This document shows positions 28,203-36,724 of a stretch of DNA of 64,000 nt, piece after piece; the stretch's first letter is position 1, and each line of letters begins with the position of its first letter. The DNA is from Myxococcaceae bacterium (lineage in GTDB: Bacteria > Myxococcota > Myxococcia > Myxococcales > Myxococcaceae). Where the stretch lies: positions 1 through 64,000 of the forward strand of contig JADGRA010000023.1 in the NCBI GenBank assembly GCA_017881265.1, given 5' to 3'. The notes under the pieces were generated by a model. The model saw only the letters and a list, made by a program, of their open reading frames with translations, searched no databases and was not told the DNA's origin. The translations under genes and the position numbers were made by a program.

Positions 28203-29495
28203 CTAGTACGTGAACGTCACCTGCACGTAGGGCTGCCACTGCGTGTAGTTGAGGGCGTTGTTCGTCGACTGCGAACTGGTGTGGTACGTGAACAGCAGGC
28301 CGCCACCCACCAGGAACCAGCGCATTACCTGGTACTCCGCCACCAGGTTGAAGGTCAGCTGGGTGTCATTGCGGCCCGGCGTCGGGTTGGGTGGGGGGTT
28401 GCCCAGGGCGAAGTCGAAGAAGTCGTAGGCTGCGGTGAGGCTGATGGACAGCCGCCCGCCGAGGAAGATTTTGCCCGTCAGGTAGGGCCGGTCGTCCACG
28501 TAGCTGCCGTTGCCGGCCACTGGGTACACGTCGCGCAGAAAACCCACCGTGAGGCTGGCGAGTTCTGTGGGAAGCCACGTCACCTCCGCCTGGCCGATGA
28601 CCGTGGAGATGGAGCCCGACCCCCAGCCCTGCGCCCAACCCACTTTCAGAAGCGTGGACAGCTTGGTGGTGATGAGGCCGGCCAACCCCACCTGCAGCTT
28701 CAATTCCTGCGCCTCGGGGTTCAGCTGGGGCTGGCTATAGAAGGGGGCGTTGTAGCTGCTCCAGAACATGAAGGCCGTCTCGGGCAGAAACTTCAGCCGG
28801 ACGTCCAGCCCGCCGATGAGGTCCTGGTAGTTGTACTGGGTGAGGTCCGCAGGGGTGGCGCTGCCCGGGACCGCGCCCGAGTAATTCTGGAAGAGTTCCA
28901 CCGTGTAACTGCCGTGGGGAATAATCTCCAGGGCGCGTCCCCCGGGGCGGATGGGCACTTCCACGCCCACCGTGTTGTAGAGCGAGATGACGCCCACCGG
29001 CACCGAGACGGTGTACGTGTTGGCGGACCGGCTGAAGCTGTCGATGATGTTGAAGCCCACCACGCCGTTCTTGTTGAAGGAGCCGTGCAGGTCTGCGGCG
29101 GCATTCAGGGTGCTCGCAGCGCTGTCGCCGGGCGTGATGAGGCCCGTGTACCAGAGGTAGTCGATGTCGGCGTTCAACCCGAAGCTGTTGTTGTCCCCGT
29201 CAATCTCGAGATTCAGGCCGGGCCGGGTGTGCAGGATGAGCTCGCCCGAGACGGTGTAGTTCCCCGTCGCGTTGGGCACGACGATGGCGGCCGAGTTGTA
29301 GACAAGCCCCTCGGTGAGGAAGAGGTGCAGCCGGCCGGGCCCGATTTTGAAGCCGTTAGGCTGCGGCTTCTCCCCGGACAGTGCCTCCGGCGCGCCGGAC
29401 CCGGTGTCGGACGTGTCCTGCGCCGACGCGAGATACGGCAGCAGTAGCAGCGCCCCGAGGAACCCAGCGGTGGCTATTTGGTGCGGACGCCTCAT
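28203..29495 (-). CDS. Outer-membrane beta-barrel (GltH/NfsH-like or Wzp-like)
   Basis: 430 residues. A signal peptide (about 1-25, ending YLASAQ) is followed by about sixteen to eighteen alternating amphipathic strands and a C-terminal aromatic signature (VQVTFTY) typical of BAM substrates. By position after a GltG-like gene it corresponds to GltH/NfsH. By its direct linkage to a short OPX gene it also fits a Wzp-type barrel that forms the outer-membrane exit for polysaccharide. The sequence alone does not choose between the two. A 165-bp gap separates it from the upstream gene. Confidence 0.75.
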   Translation of the reverse strand: MRRPHQIATAGFLGALLLLPYLASAQDTSDTGSGAPEALSGEKPQPNGFKIGPGRLHLFLTEGLVYNSAAIVVPNATGNYTVSGELILHTRPGLNLEIDGDNNSFGLNADIDYLWYTGLITPGDSAASTLNAAADLHGSFNKNGVVGFNIIDSFSRSANTYTVSVPVGVISLYNTVGVEVPIRPGGRALEIIPHGSYTVELFQNYSGAVPGSATPADLTQYNYQDLIGGLDVRLKFLPETAFMFWSSYNAPFYSQPQLNPEAQELKLQVGLAGLITTKLSTLLKVGWAQGWGSGSISTVIGQAEVTWLPTELASLTVGFLRDVYPVAGNGSYVDDRPYLTGKIFLGGRLSISLTAAYDFFDFALGNPPPNPTPGRNDTQLTFNLVAEYQVMRWFLVGGGLLFTYHTSSQSTNNALNYTQWQPYVQVTFTY

Positions 29496-29660
29496 GCCTC
29501 CCGCGAACCCCTTGGGCTCATAGGTTGGGTCCGTACCCCGCCTTACGCGCTACGGCGCAGCGCGTGGCAACGACATAGCACGGTGCGGCGGAGCCATTCC
29601 AACAATCGGGAGGAGGATTCCCTACCCGTCAGTCCAGCCCAGCGGAAGGTTTACAACCGT

Positions 29661-30233
29661 CTATTTAATGGGACTGGCCGGGGGCGGGCAGACGGTGGCT
29701 GGCGTCGGGGGGCCTGGGTTGGTGGGGTCCCCGCCGGGAAGGTCGGTCGGCACCAGCACCTCGACACTCAGGTTCTCGTCCGTGCGGAAGGCCAGCTGGC
29801 CGATGCACTGCTCGGCTTCGGTGCGCAGCTGCTCCACCTTCGACTGGGCGATGGTGACCTTGGTGTATTCGTGGTCGGCGGTGGCCTCGTCCTTCTTGGA
29901 CACTGCCTCCTGGAGCGCGACGTCCGACTGCTCGGAGATGCGCAACAGGCCCTTCACCTGGGTGAGCTTTTCGTTTACGCAGTTCAGCTTCACCACGTCC
30001 TTGGTGTTGCGGGCCTCTTCCACCTTGCCCAGCACCATCTTCAACGTGCCCTGCATCTGCGTCACGGCCGCTGAGCTCCGGCTGAGCTTCTGGGCGTCCG
30101 GCACCTCGGAGGCCTTCTCGTCGGGCTGCGCCAGGGCGGCGCCGTTGCGCACCGGGGGGGTGGGCGACGTCTGGGCGAGCGCCACCGGGGCTAGCAGCAG
30201 GGCCGGCAGCAGAAGTGGGAGGCGGCAGGACAT
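29661..30233 (-). CDS. Periplasmic coiled-coil protein of the glt-like array
   Basis: 190 residues. A signal peptide ends at about LAQTS (20). Residues about 45-160 are predicted helical and coiled-coil with few prolines (TQMQGTLKMVLGKVEEARN, QSDVALQEAVSKKDEATAD), and two cysteines lie near 84 and 138. The C-terminus is Pro-rich. I recognise no named family. Its place between the FHA/TonB-C protein and the beta-barrel suggests a periplasmic linker of the envelope machine, which is inference. Confidence 0.7.
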   Translation of the reverse strand: MSCRLPLLLPALLLAPVALAQTSPTPPVRNGAALAQPDEKASEVPDAQKLSRSSAAVTQMQGTLKMVLGKVEEARNTKDVVKLNCVNEKLTQVKGLLRISEQSDVALQEAVSKKDEATADHEYTKVTIAQSKVEQLRTEAEQCIGQLAFRTDENLSVEVLVPTDLPGGDPTNPGPPTPATVCPPPASPIK

Positions 30234-30349
30234 GGGTACCTAGGGCGGTAGGTTAGGAACCGCTCGAGCGGGGTGTCAAACCCTGAAGGCGTCAGCCCCC
30301 GGGGTCAGGGGGACTCGGGACCGCCGCCACCACCGCCCCTGGGCGGAGG

Positions 30350-31660
30350 CTACTGGGAGGCGGTGAAGAGGAAGGGATACTGGACGGGCACCTCGTCCGG
30401 CGGCTTGAAGGGGAACACCCAGGAGCGCATGAGACTCTGGATGCATAGGCCCACCTCGGAGCTTCCCACCGAGTTCTCCTCGATGCGGATGTCGGAGGCG
30501 CGGCCGGCGGGGGTGATGTTGAACCGCACCACCACCTTGCCCTTAAGCGTCGGGTTGCGCTTGAGCTCTTTTTCATAGCAGCCGCGGATGGCGGTGAGAC
30601 GGGCCTTGATGTAGCGGGCCAGCGCCTCGCGGTCGACGTCCGCGCTGTCCACCTCCGGCGCCGCCGCAGCCACCCTGCCGCTCACCCGGGCGTCCCCCTT
30701 GGAACCGAGGGAGACGTTGCCGCCGCCGGCCGTCCCGACGTCCCCGATGCCTGCGGCGGAGCCGGCGCCGCCGCCGCGCGGGCCACCGACGCCCCCGGTG
30801 GTGGCCACCACCACCCCGCCCTGGGCGCCCTTGAGGGCGGAGGCCACGTCCTGGGTGCCGGTCCCCTCGCCGAGCAGGTCCTTGAGCGCGCCCTGGCCTC
30901 CCGAGGAACCGAGGATTTTGAGGATGCCCTTGCTCTGCACCTTCTGGGCGATGGCCGCCTTGCGCGCCTCGTCCGAGGCGGGCTTGTCCTTCTTCTTGGG
31001 CGGCTCCTTCTTCTCCACCTTCTCCTCGCCCTTCGCCTCCTCCTTGGGCTTTTCCGGCTCTGGGGGCTTGGGCGGGACGAGCAGCTTGGCGAAGCGGTCC
31101 GGCAGCTGGTCCAGCGTCACGTCCGAGTCGGGCGGCTTGGGGCTGAAGGCGATGCAGGCGGCACCGGAGAAGTTGAGCAGCACCGAGGCGGCGAGGATGG
31201 CGAAGAAGAGGTGGTCCAGGGAGGACCACACCGTGCCGCGGAATTCCTTCGGCAGCGCCATGCGGGCCGGCGGCGGCGGGGCCGGGACGAATTGAAAGAG
31301 GAGGGTGACTTCTCCCAACGACACCTTGCCCTTTGCCGACTCGTCCAGCTGCAGCGCGTAGAAGGTGCCGCGCTTCTGCGCCAGCTTCTGGGTGCGCAAG
31401 GTGGCGAAGTCCACGTCGCGCTCGCCGATGCGGACGCGCCCGTCCATGCGTTCTGTGAAGAGCAGGTAGTAGTGCGTCCCGCGGAAGTCGAAGACGGGGA
31501 AGGTGGGCGGGAGGTTACTGGCCGGGACGACGAAGGTGTTCTTCGCGTCCTGGCCGATGGAGACGCTGTCCGGGCGCCGGATGTGGCGCTCCTCGACGAT
31601 TTTTCCGTCCTGGATGATGCCCACGCGGAGAATTTTGGGACCGGCCGAGGTGCGAGTCAT
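30350..31660 (-). CDS. FHA-like / AgmX-PglI C-terminal domain protein (GltG/NfsG-like)
   Basis: 436 residues. The N-terminal ~125 residues form an FHA-like beta sandwich (PDSVSIGQDAKNTFVVPASN). One transmembrane helix lies at about 149-171. A Pro/Lys/Glu-rich periplasmic spacer (about 190-240) and a Gly-rich linker follow. The end is an AgmX/PglI C-terminal, TonB-C-like domain (about 345-435: YIKARLTAIRGCYEKELKRN, GKVVVRFNITPAGRASD). The same architecture occurs in M. xanthus GltG (PglI) and NfsG, which couple an inner-membrane motor across the periplasm. No AglRQS-type motor is encoded in this window. It follows the GltF-like gene after 6 bp. Confidence 0.85.
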   Translation of the reverse strand: MTRTSAGPKILRVGIIQDGKIVEERHIRRPDSVSIGQDAKNTFVVPASNLPPTFPVFDFRGTHYYLLFTERMDGRVRIGERDVDFATLRTQKLAQKRGTFYALQLDESAKGKVSLGEVTLLFQFVPAPPPPARMALPKEFRGTVWSSLDHLFFAILAASVLLNFSGAACIAFSPKPPDSDVTLDQLPDRFAKLLVPPKPPEPEKPKEEAKGEEKVEKKEPPKKKDKPASDEARKAAIAQKVQSKGILKILGSSGGQGALKDLLGEGTGTQDVASALKGAQGGVVVATTGGVGGPRGGGAGSAAGIGDVGTAGGGNVSLGSKGDARVSGRVAAAAPEVDSADVDREALARYIKARLTAIRGCYEKELKRNPTLKGKVVVRFNITPAGRASDIRIEENSVGSSEVGLCIQSLMRSWVFPFKPPDEVPVQYPFLFTASQ

Positions 31661-31666
31661 GGGGCC

Positions 31667-31978
31667 CTAGAAGGGGTCGTGCTCTACGCTCTTGAGCACC
31701 TTGTTGAGAAAACTCTCGGTGCGGTTGAGCTCGTCGAAATTGAGGTTCTGTCGCTGCAGAATGTAGAAGGCCTGCGGCTTCTGGATGCGTCCTTCGACGG
31801 TGATGGCCTCCAGCTTGATGACTTTACGCCCGCCCTTGCTGCGCGCCTCTTTTGACACCTTGGCCGCAGGCGCAGCCGGTGCCGGGGTGCTGCCAACGCT
31901 GTCCTGGGCGGCGGCCGGCAAGGCCAGCAGCACCAGGGCGAGCACACCGGCGCGGCCTTTCGGGGGGAGGGGCGTCAT
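31667..31978 (-). CDS. Small periplasmic protein (GltF/NfsF-like position)
   Basis: 103 residues. A signal peptide ends near ALPAAAQ (25), then a Pro/Ala linker and a conserved-looking C-terminal half (KLEAITVEGRIQKPQAFYIL, then ELNRTESFLNKVLKS). The start overlaps the stop of the TPR lipoprotein gene by 4 bp. In the glt and nfs clusters of M. xanthus a short protein sits between the TPR lipoprotein and the FHA protein, so the assignment is mainly positional. Confidence 0.7.
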   Translation of the reverse strand: MTPLPPKGRAGVLALVLLALPAAAQDSVGSTPAPAAPAAKVSKEARSKGGRKVIKLEAITVEGRIQKPQAFYILQRQNLNFDELNRTESFLNKVLKSVEHDPF

Positions 31979-33300
31979 TTCTTGTCCGCCCCAACCTTAG
32001 CAGGGGCCTGCGGGGGTGGGGCGGCCGGAGGCGGGCTGGCGGGGGTGGAGGATGCCGCCTTACTGGCCGCCTCCTTGTCCTTTTCCACCTTGCGCAGCTG
32101 GTCCTTCTTCTCGCGCTCGCGCCGGCGCTGCTCGCGGTCGATGCCCTTGGCGGCGTCTTTCAGGTACTGGTCCACCCGCTCGTCGGTGCCGCCCTTCTCC
32201 CGGTACGTCTTGAAGTAGGCGATGGCGCGATTCATCCGGTCCACCGTGTCCACCCCGGGGACTTCCGAGTCCAGGTTGAGGATGGCGAGGTTGAAGTAGG
32301 TGTCGGCCAGCGCCGGCTGCAGCTGCACCACCTTCTGGTACTGCGCGTCGGCCTGGGCGAGCGCGAGCTTGCCCCGGTAGGCGTTGCCGAGGTTGAGACG
32401 GGCCGGGACGAAGTCCGGGGCCAGGGCTACGGCCGCTTCCAGCTCTCTCACCGCAGCGTCGAAGTCCCCGGCCTCCACCAGCATGACGCCGTAGTTGTTG
32501 CGGGCCTCGGCGAAGTCCGGCCGGGCCTGGGCCGCGGCGCGGAACTCCTCCAGTGCCAGTGGCCTCTGCTTCAGCCGCAACAGGGTGGTGCCCAGAAGGT
32601 TGTGGGTGGCCGCGTCGGTGGCATCCACCGCGCGCGCATTCTCCAGCACCAGCTTGGCCAATTCGTACTTGCCCTCGCGGAAGTAGGCCTGCGCCAGAAG
32701 CTGCATGGCCCGGACGTTGCGCTCGTCGTCCTTCAGCACCTTCTTCGCCTCGGCCTCGGCCGCCTGGGGCTGGTTCAGCTGCAGCAGGGCGAAGGCCAGG
32801 GCGTTGCGCGGCCCGGCGGCGGTGGGCGCCGCCGCGCATCGCGCCGTGGCCAGCGCTTGGGCCTCCTGCGCCCGCCCTTGCCGGCACAACAGCCGCGCCA
32901 GGAAGTCCCAGGCCGCCTCCTGGTCCGGGGCCAGGGCCAGGGCCTGCCCGTAGTCTTTTTCCGCGGCGGCGAGGTCCCCCCGGCGTTCGGCCAGCACGCC
33001 GAGGTCCGTCCAGGCCTGGTCCAGCCGGGGGTCGCGCTGCAGCACGTCCTGCAGCGCGCGCTCGGCGCCGGCCACGTCGCCCCCTTGGGCCAGCTGCACG
33101 GCGTGCGCGAAGGTGGCCCGGGCGGCCGGGTCCTGGGTGGCTGGCGGCGTCACCTTGGGCGGCGGAAGGCCAGTGGGCTGGGCCGCGGGCGCTGCCGCGG
33201 ACGGCGGCGCGGCGGCCGCCGCCTCCGGGGCTGGCTTGGGCGCAGACGCGCAGGCGGCGAGGAGGGCCAAGACGGCCATGGCACGCAGCGGCCCGCGCAT
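31975..33300 (-). CDS. TPR lipoprotein (GltE/AglT or NfsE-like)
   Basis: 441 residues from the ATG at 33300; upstream frame is shadow of the preceding gene. The lipobox is LAAC (Cys17), followed by a Pro/Ala linker. About eight TPR units fill residues 55-370 (for example RLDQAWTDLGVLAERRGDLA and NYGVMLVEAGDFDAAVRELE). The C-terminus is a charged helix (about 385-415) and a Pro/Ala tail. It resembles the TPR lipoprotein AglT/GltE required for M. xanthus gliding and its sporulation paralogue NfsE. Both flanking genes overlap it by a few bases. Confidence 0.82.
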   Translation of the reverse strand: MRGPLRAMAVLALLAACASAPKPAPEAAAAAPPSAAAPAAQPTGLPPPKVTPPATQDPAARATFAHAVQLAQGGDVAGAERALQDVLQRDPRLDQAWTDLGVLAERRGDLAAAEKDYGQALALAPDQEAAWDFLARLLCRQGRAQEAQALATARCAAAPTAAGPRNALAFALLQLNQPQAAEAEAKKVLKDDERNVRAMQLLAQAYFREGKYELAKLVLENARAVDATDAATHNLLGTTLLRLKQRPLALEEFRAAAQARPDFAEARNNYGVMLVEAGDFDAAVRELEAAVALAPDFVPARLNLGNAYRGKLALAQADAQYQKVVQLQPALADTYFNLAILNLDSEVPGVDTVDRMNRAIAYFKTYREKGGTDERVDQYLKDAAKGIDREQRRREREKKDQLRKVEKDKEAASKAASSTPASPPPAAPPPQAPAKVGADKK

Positions 33301-36300
33301 CACTGGGTGCCTCCTGCCGGACTCTTGCCGGCGGGGGCGGCGTCCCGGGGCGGCTGCTTGCCTTCCAGCGTCACCACCAGGCCATCCGGGTGGGTGACGT
33401 CCTGGGCGACAACCGACTTGGGCTCCTTCAGTACCGGGTATTCCTTGGGACGGTAGCGGTTGAGCGCTTCCAGGGTGCGCTTCGTCCACTCGTCGTTGAT
33501 GCGGTTCTTCCGCGCCTCGGTGAGGGTGGCGACGTAACTCTCCACCGCCTTGTCTTCCAGGGCGGCCGTCTGCTGCTGCAGCTGGTCCTGGTAGGAGGCC
33601 ACCGCCTCGTCGCCGAGGCGCTTCACCTCGGGAGGCGTCGGCGTCTCGAGGATGGTCTGCCCGAAGCGCTCCAGGGCGAAGCCCTTGCGGTACAGCGACG
33701 CCAGCGTCCACTCCAGGCGCTTGTACTTGAAGACTTCGCCGTAGGCGTCGTTCACCTTCTTCACCGCGGCGCGCTTCACAGTGAAGCTGTTCTCCAGCGC
33801 CTTGCCCCGGCCGCCAATCTTCAGCCGGTCGAACTCCTTGAAGACGTACTCCGCCAGCTGGAAGCGGGCCTGGGCGGCGGCCTCGGCGGCCAGTGGGGCT
33901 GCCTCCGGCTTGAGGCCGCGCCGGTCAAACTCCCGCGCCGCCTCCTCGAAGGCCCTTCGTGCGGCCTTCTCGTCTCCCAGCTTCTGGTAGGCCTCGCCGA
34001 TGCGCTTCTGCGCGTCCACCACCAGTTCGGCCTGCTGCGGCTTGCTGGCGAACTTCTTCACGAAGGCCTCCAGCGCCTTGATTTCGCCCTTCGGGTCTCC
34101 CTGCCTCTCGTACAGGAGCGCCGCCCGGTACTGATTCTTGGGCGCGTCCTCGGCGCTCGGGAACAGTTCCACGTAGCGGGTGAACGTCTGCGCCGCTTCG
34201 CGGTAGCGCTGCTGGCCCTCGAGGAGGCGCCCGGCGTTGAAGAGGGCGGCCTCCCGGTTCTTGCTCGCCGGGTAGTCCTTCACCAGGCGCTGGTAGTTCT
34301 CCACCGCCTTGTCGAAGTCGTAGCTGTTCTCGGCGTTGACGGCCACGCGGAAGAGCGCTGCGTCGGCGAGCTTGCTGTTGGGGTACTCGCGGAAGATGCG
34401 TTCGTACAGCTTGAGGGCGGACTCGAAGCGACGGGTGTTCTCGTAGCAGACGGCGGCGTTGTTGAGCGCCTTGTCGGCGAACTCGTTCTTCGGGTCCTCG
34501 TCCACCAACTCAATGTATTTCTTGGCCGCATTGTCGTAGTCGCCCTTGGCCATCAACTCGTCCGCCAGCTTGAAGCGCCCGGCGAGCTTGAACTTGTTGA
34601 GGTCCTTGTACAGGTCGCTCTTCGGGTCGATGACGGCGCTGTTCTTGGCGAGCCGCGCCGAGACTTCCTCGACGCTCTTCCAGTCCTTGTCGATGAGGTA
34701 GCTCTCGACGATGAGGTTGGTGGAAAACTTCGCCACCTCGTTGCGCGGGTAGCTTCCAATAATCGCCTCGAAGCGCTTCCGGGCCTCGGGAAAGTCGTTG
34801 TGGGCGTAGTACAGCTCGGCCGCCTTGTAGGCGACGCCCGGGGCCTTGTCCTCCTTGCCATAGCGGGCCAGGTACGCGTCGGAGGCGGCGAGGAAGCCCT
34901 TCTCCACCTCGGCGAAGGGGATGGGCTTGGCCGTCTCCCCCTCCGGCCGGTCCTTGCTGCGCAGCACCGGGTAGACGGCCAGCTTCTTGTCGCGCTGCAG
35001 CTGTTCCAGAAGCTTCTGCCAGGCCAACACCGCGTTGAAGGCGGCGTCCTTGGTGTAGCGGCTGTCGGCGGTGCTGTCGCGGACGGTGTCGTAATTCTTC
35101 GCCGCGGCGGCGAACTGCAGGGAGTTGTACTGGCACTCCGCCGCGAAGAATTGCACTTCATAGGCATTCTTGCTGCGCGGGTAGCGCTGCAGGTAGGAGG
35201 CGTACGCGCGGGCGGCCACCTCGAAGGCGGCCTTGGCCTCCTCCAGCTTGCCCTGCTGCTTGAGCGCCAGGGCCTGCTGGTGGTGGTAGACGGCGCTGCC
35301 GTAGAGGCTCTTCTCGGCCATGGCCTGCACCTGGCTGATGAAGTCCGGGTCGCGCTTGTGCTTGTCGTACCAGGCGGTGCCCGGCCCGTAGGAGGAGGCC
35401 AGCTTCTCGGACTCCTTGAAGGCCTCGTCCAGCTTCCGGTCTCTTTCGTACGCCTCGACAATCCGCTGCTGGACGAAGGGCGCCTCGTCCATGGTGGGGT
35501 TCTTGCTGAGGGCCAGCTGGTAGGCGGCCACTGCCTCGGCGTGGCGCGTCTGGTCGAAGAAGACGTCGCCCATCTTCTTGTAGACCTCGGCCTCGTAGGG
35601 CCGGGGCCCCAGCTTGGCGAAGGCGGCCTTGGCCCTGTCGATGGAGCCCCACTTCTCGTCGGCCAGGCTGATGGCCGCGTACTGCAGCGCCTCGTTGCGG
35701 AGGTCGCCGCCACTGTCCGCCCCCTTCTCCTTCTTCTGCCCCTCGTAGTAGTCGGCCAGGGCGAGGAAGCGGGCCACCGCTTCGTCGAAGCGGTCCATTT
35801 TGTAATACGTCCACCCCAGCTTGTAGAGCGCCTTGTCGTAGAGCGGGCTCTCCTTGTCCTTCACCGCTGCTTCATAGGCCTGCGCCGCCTTGGCCAGCGC
35901 ACCCTTGTCGTTGTAGGCGTCGAAGTAGTACTCGCCGATGCGCACCCAGGCCTCGGTGACGAATTTGCTCTTCGGGTAGCGGCCGATGAGCGTCCGGTAG
36001 GCCACCTGGCCGTTGTCGAAGTCGTTCTGCTTCTCCAGGCAGTAGCCCAGGAGGTAGTAGGCCGCGTCGTTGAGCGCGTAGGTGGGGAAGCGCGTGATGA
36101 GCTGCTGGTAGATGGCGATGGACGGCTGGAAGTCGGGCAGCGGTTCCGGAGGCGGCTCGGCGCTGGCGTTCGCCTCGGTGGCCTTCAGCTTTTCCTCGAA
36201 CTCGCGCATGGCCAGAAGGTGGTCGTCGCTCGAGCGCTCGTAGTACAGCTCCGCCAGCCGGAACATGACGTCCGGGGTGTAGCGAGGTTCATCCGGGTAG

Positions 36301-36719
36301 CGCTGGAGGAATTCCTCGAACTGGGCGATGGCGTCCAGCCGTTCCTTGCGCTCGAGGACTTCCAGGTCCCGGATGGCCTTCTCGTAGGAGGCCCCCAGCG
36401 CGCTGCGCTTGTCCTCGTACTTCTTCTGCACCAAGAGCTGGACGTCCTTGCGGTACTCGGTGGCCTCGGCTTCGTACGCCTCGATGGCCGTCCCCAGCTC
36501 ATCCAGCTGGCGCTGCTCCTCGGGCGTGCGTCCAAGGCCCCGCATCAGGTTGGGCTTGGCTGCCCCGGGCGTCACGTCCGCCTTGTCCTCATCCGTGCTC
36601 TCCGCCGCGGCTGGACCGGGGGCGGCCGGGGCCGCTTTTGGCGCCGCCGCCTTCTTGCCGGCGGTGGACGCACCGGGGGCCTGCGCGGCCACCAGAAGGA
36701 GGAAGGGGAGGAGCAGCAT
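33300..36719 (-). CDS. Large periplasmic TPR protein (GltD/AgmU or NfsD-like)
   Basis: 1139 residues. A short signal peptide (LLLPFLLLVAAQA) is followed by an Ala/Pro linker and a coiled-coil (about 70-125). More than fifteen TPR-like repeats then run to about 1000 (for example YALNDAAYYLLGYCLEKQND and AVCYENTRRFESALKLYERI). A C-terminal helical part ends in a Pro/Ala tail. Length and architecture match M. xanthus AgmU/GltD and the spore-coat protein NfsD, which span the periplasm. The stop overlaps the next gene's ATG, and the upstream gene ends 5 bp before it. Confidence 0.82.
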   Translation of the reverse strand: MLLLPFLLLVAAQAPGASTAGKKAAAPKAAPAAPGPAAAESTDEDKADVTPGAAKPNLMRGLGRTPEEQRQLDELGTAIEAYEAEATEYRKDVQLLVQKKYEDKRSALGASYEKAIRDLEVLERKERLDAIAQFEEFLQRYPDEPRYTPDVMFRLAELYYERSSDDHLLAMREFEEKLKATEANASAEPPPEPLPDFQPSIAIYQQLITRFPTYALNDAAYYLLGYCLEKQNDFDNGQVAYRTLIGRYPKSKFVTEAWVRIGEYYFDAYNDKGALAKAAQAYEAAVKDKESPLYDKALYKLGWTYYKMDRFDEAVARFLALADYYEGQKKEKGADSGGDLRNEALQYAAISLADEKWGSIDRAKAAFAKLGPRPYEAEVYKKMGDVFFDQTRHAEAVAAYQLALSKNPTMDEAPFVQQRIVEAYERDRKLDEAFKESEKLASSYGPGTAWYDKHKRDPDFISQVQAMAEKSLYGSAVYHHQQALALKQQGKLEEAKAAFEVAARAYASYLQRYPRSKNAYEVQFFAAECQYNSLQFAAAAKNYDTVRDSTADSRYTKDAAFNAVLAWQKLLEQLQRDKKLAVYPVLRSKDRPEGETAKPIPFAEVEKGFLAASDAYLARYGKEDKAPGVAYKAAELYYAHNDFPEARKRFEAIIGSYPRNEVAKFSTNLIVESYLIDKDWKSVEEVSARLAKNSAVIDPKSDLYKDLNKFKLAGRFKLADELMAKGDYDNAAKKYIELVDEDPKNEFADKALNNAAVCYENTRRFESALKLYERIFREYPNSKLADAALFRVAVNAENSYDFDKAVENYQRLVKDYPASKNREAALFNAGRLLEGQQRYREAAQTFTRYVELFPSAEDAPKNQYRAALLYERQGDPKGEIKALEAFVKKFASKPQQAELVVDAQKRIGEAYQKLGDEKAARRAFEEAAREFDRRGLKPEAAPLAAEAAAQARFQLAEYVFKEFDRLKIGGRGKALENSFTVKRAAVKKVNDAYGEVFKYKRLEWTLASLYRKGFALERFGQTILETPTPPEVKRLGDEAVASYQDQLQQQTAALEDKAVESYVATLTEARKNRINDEWTKRTLEALNRYRPKEYPVLKEPKSVVAQDVTHPDGLVVTLEGKQPPRDAAPAGKSPAGGTQ

Positions 36720-36724
36720 GGCGG

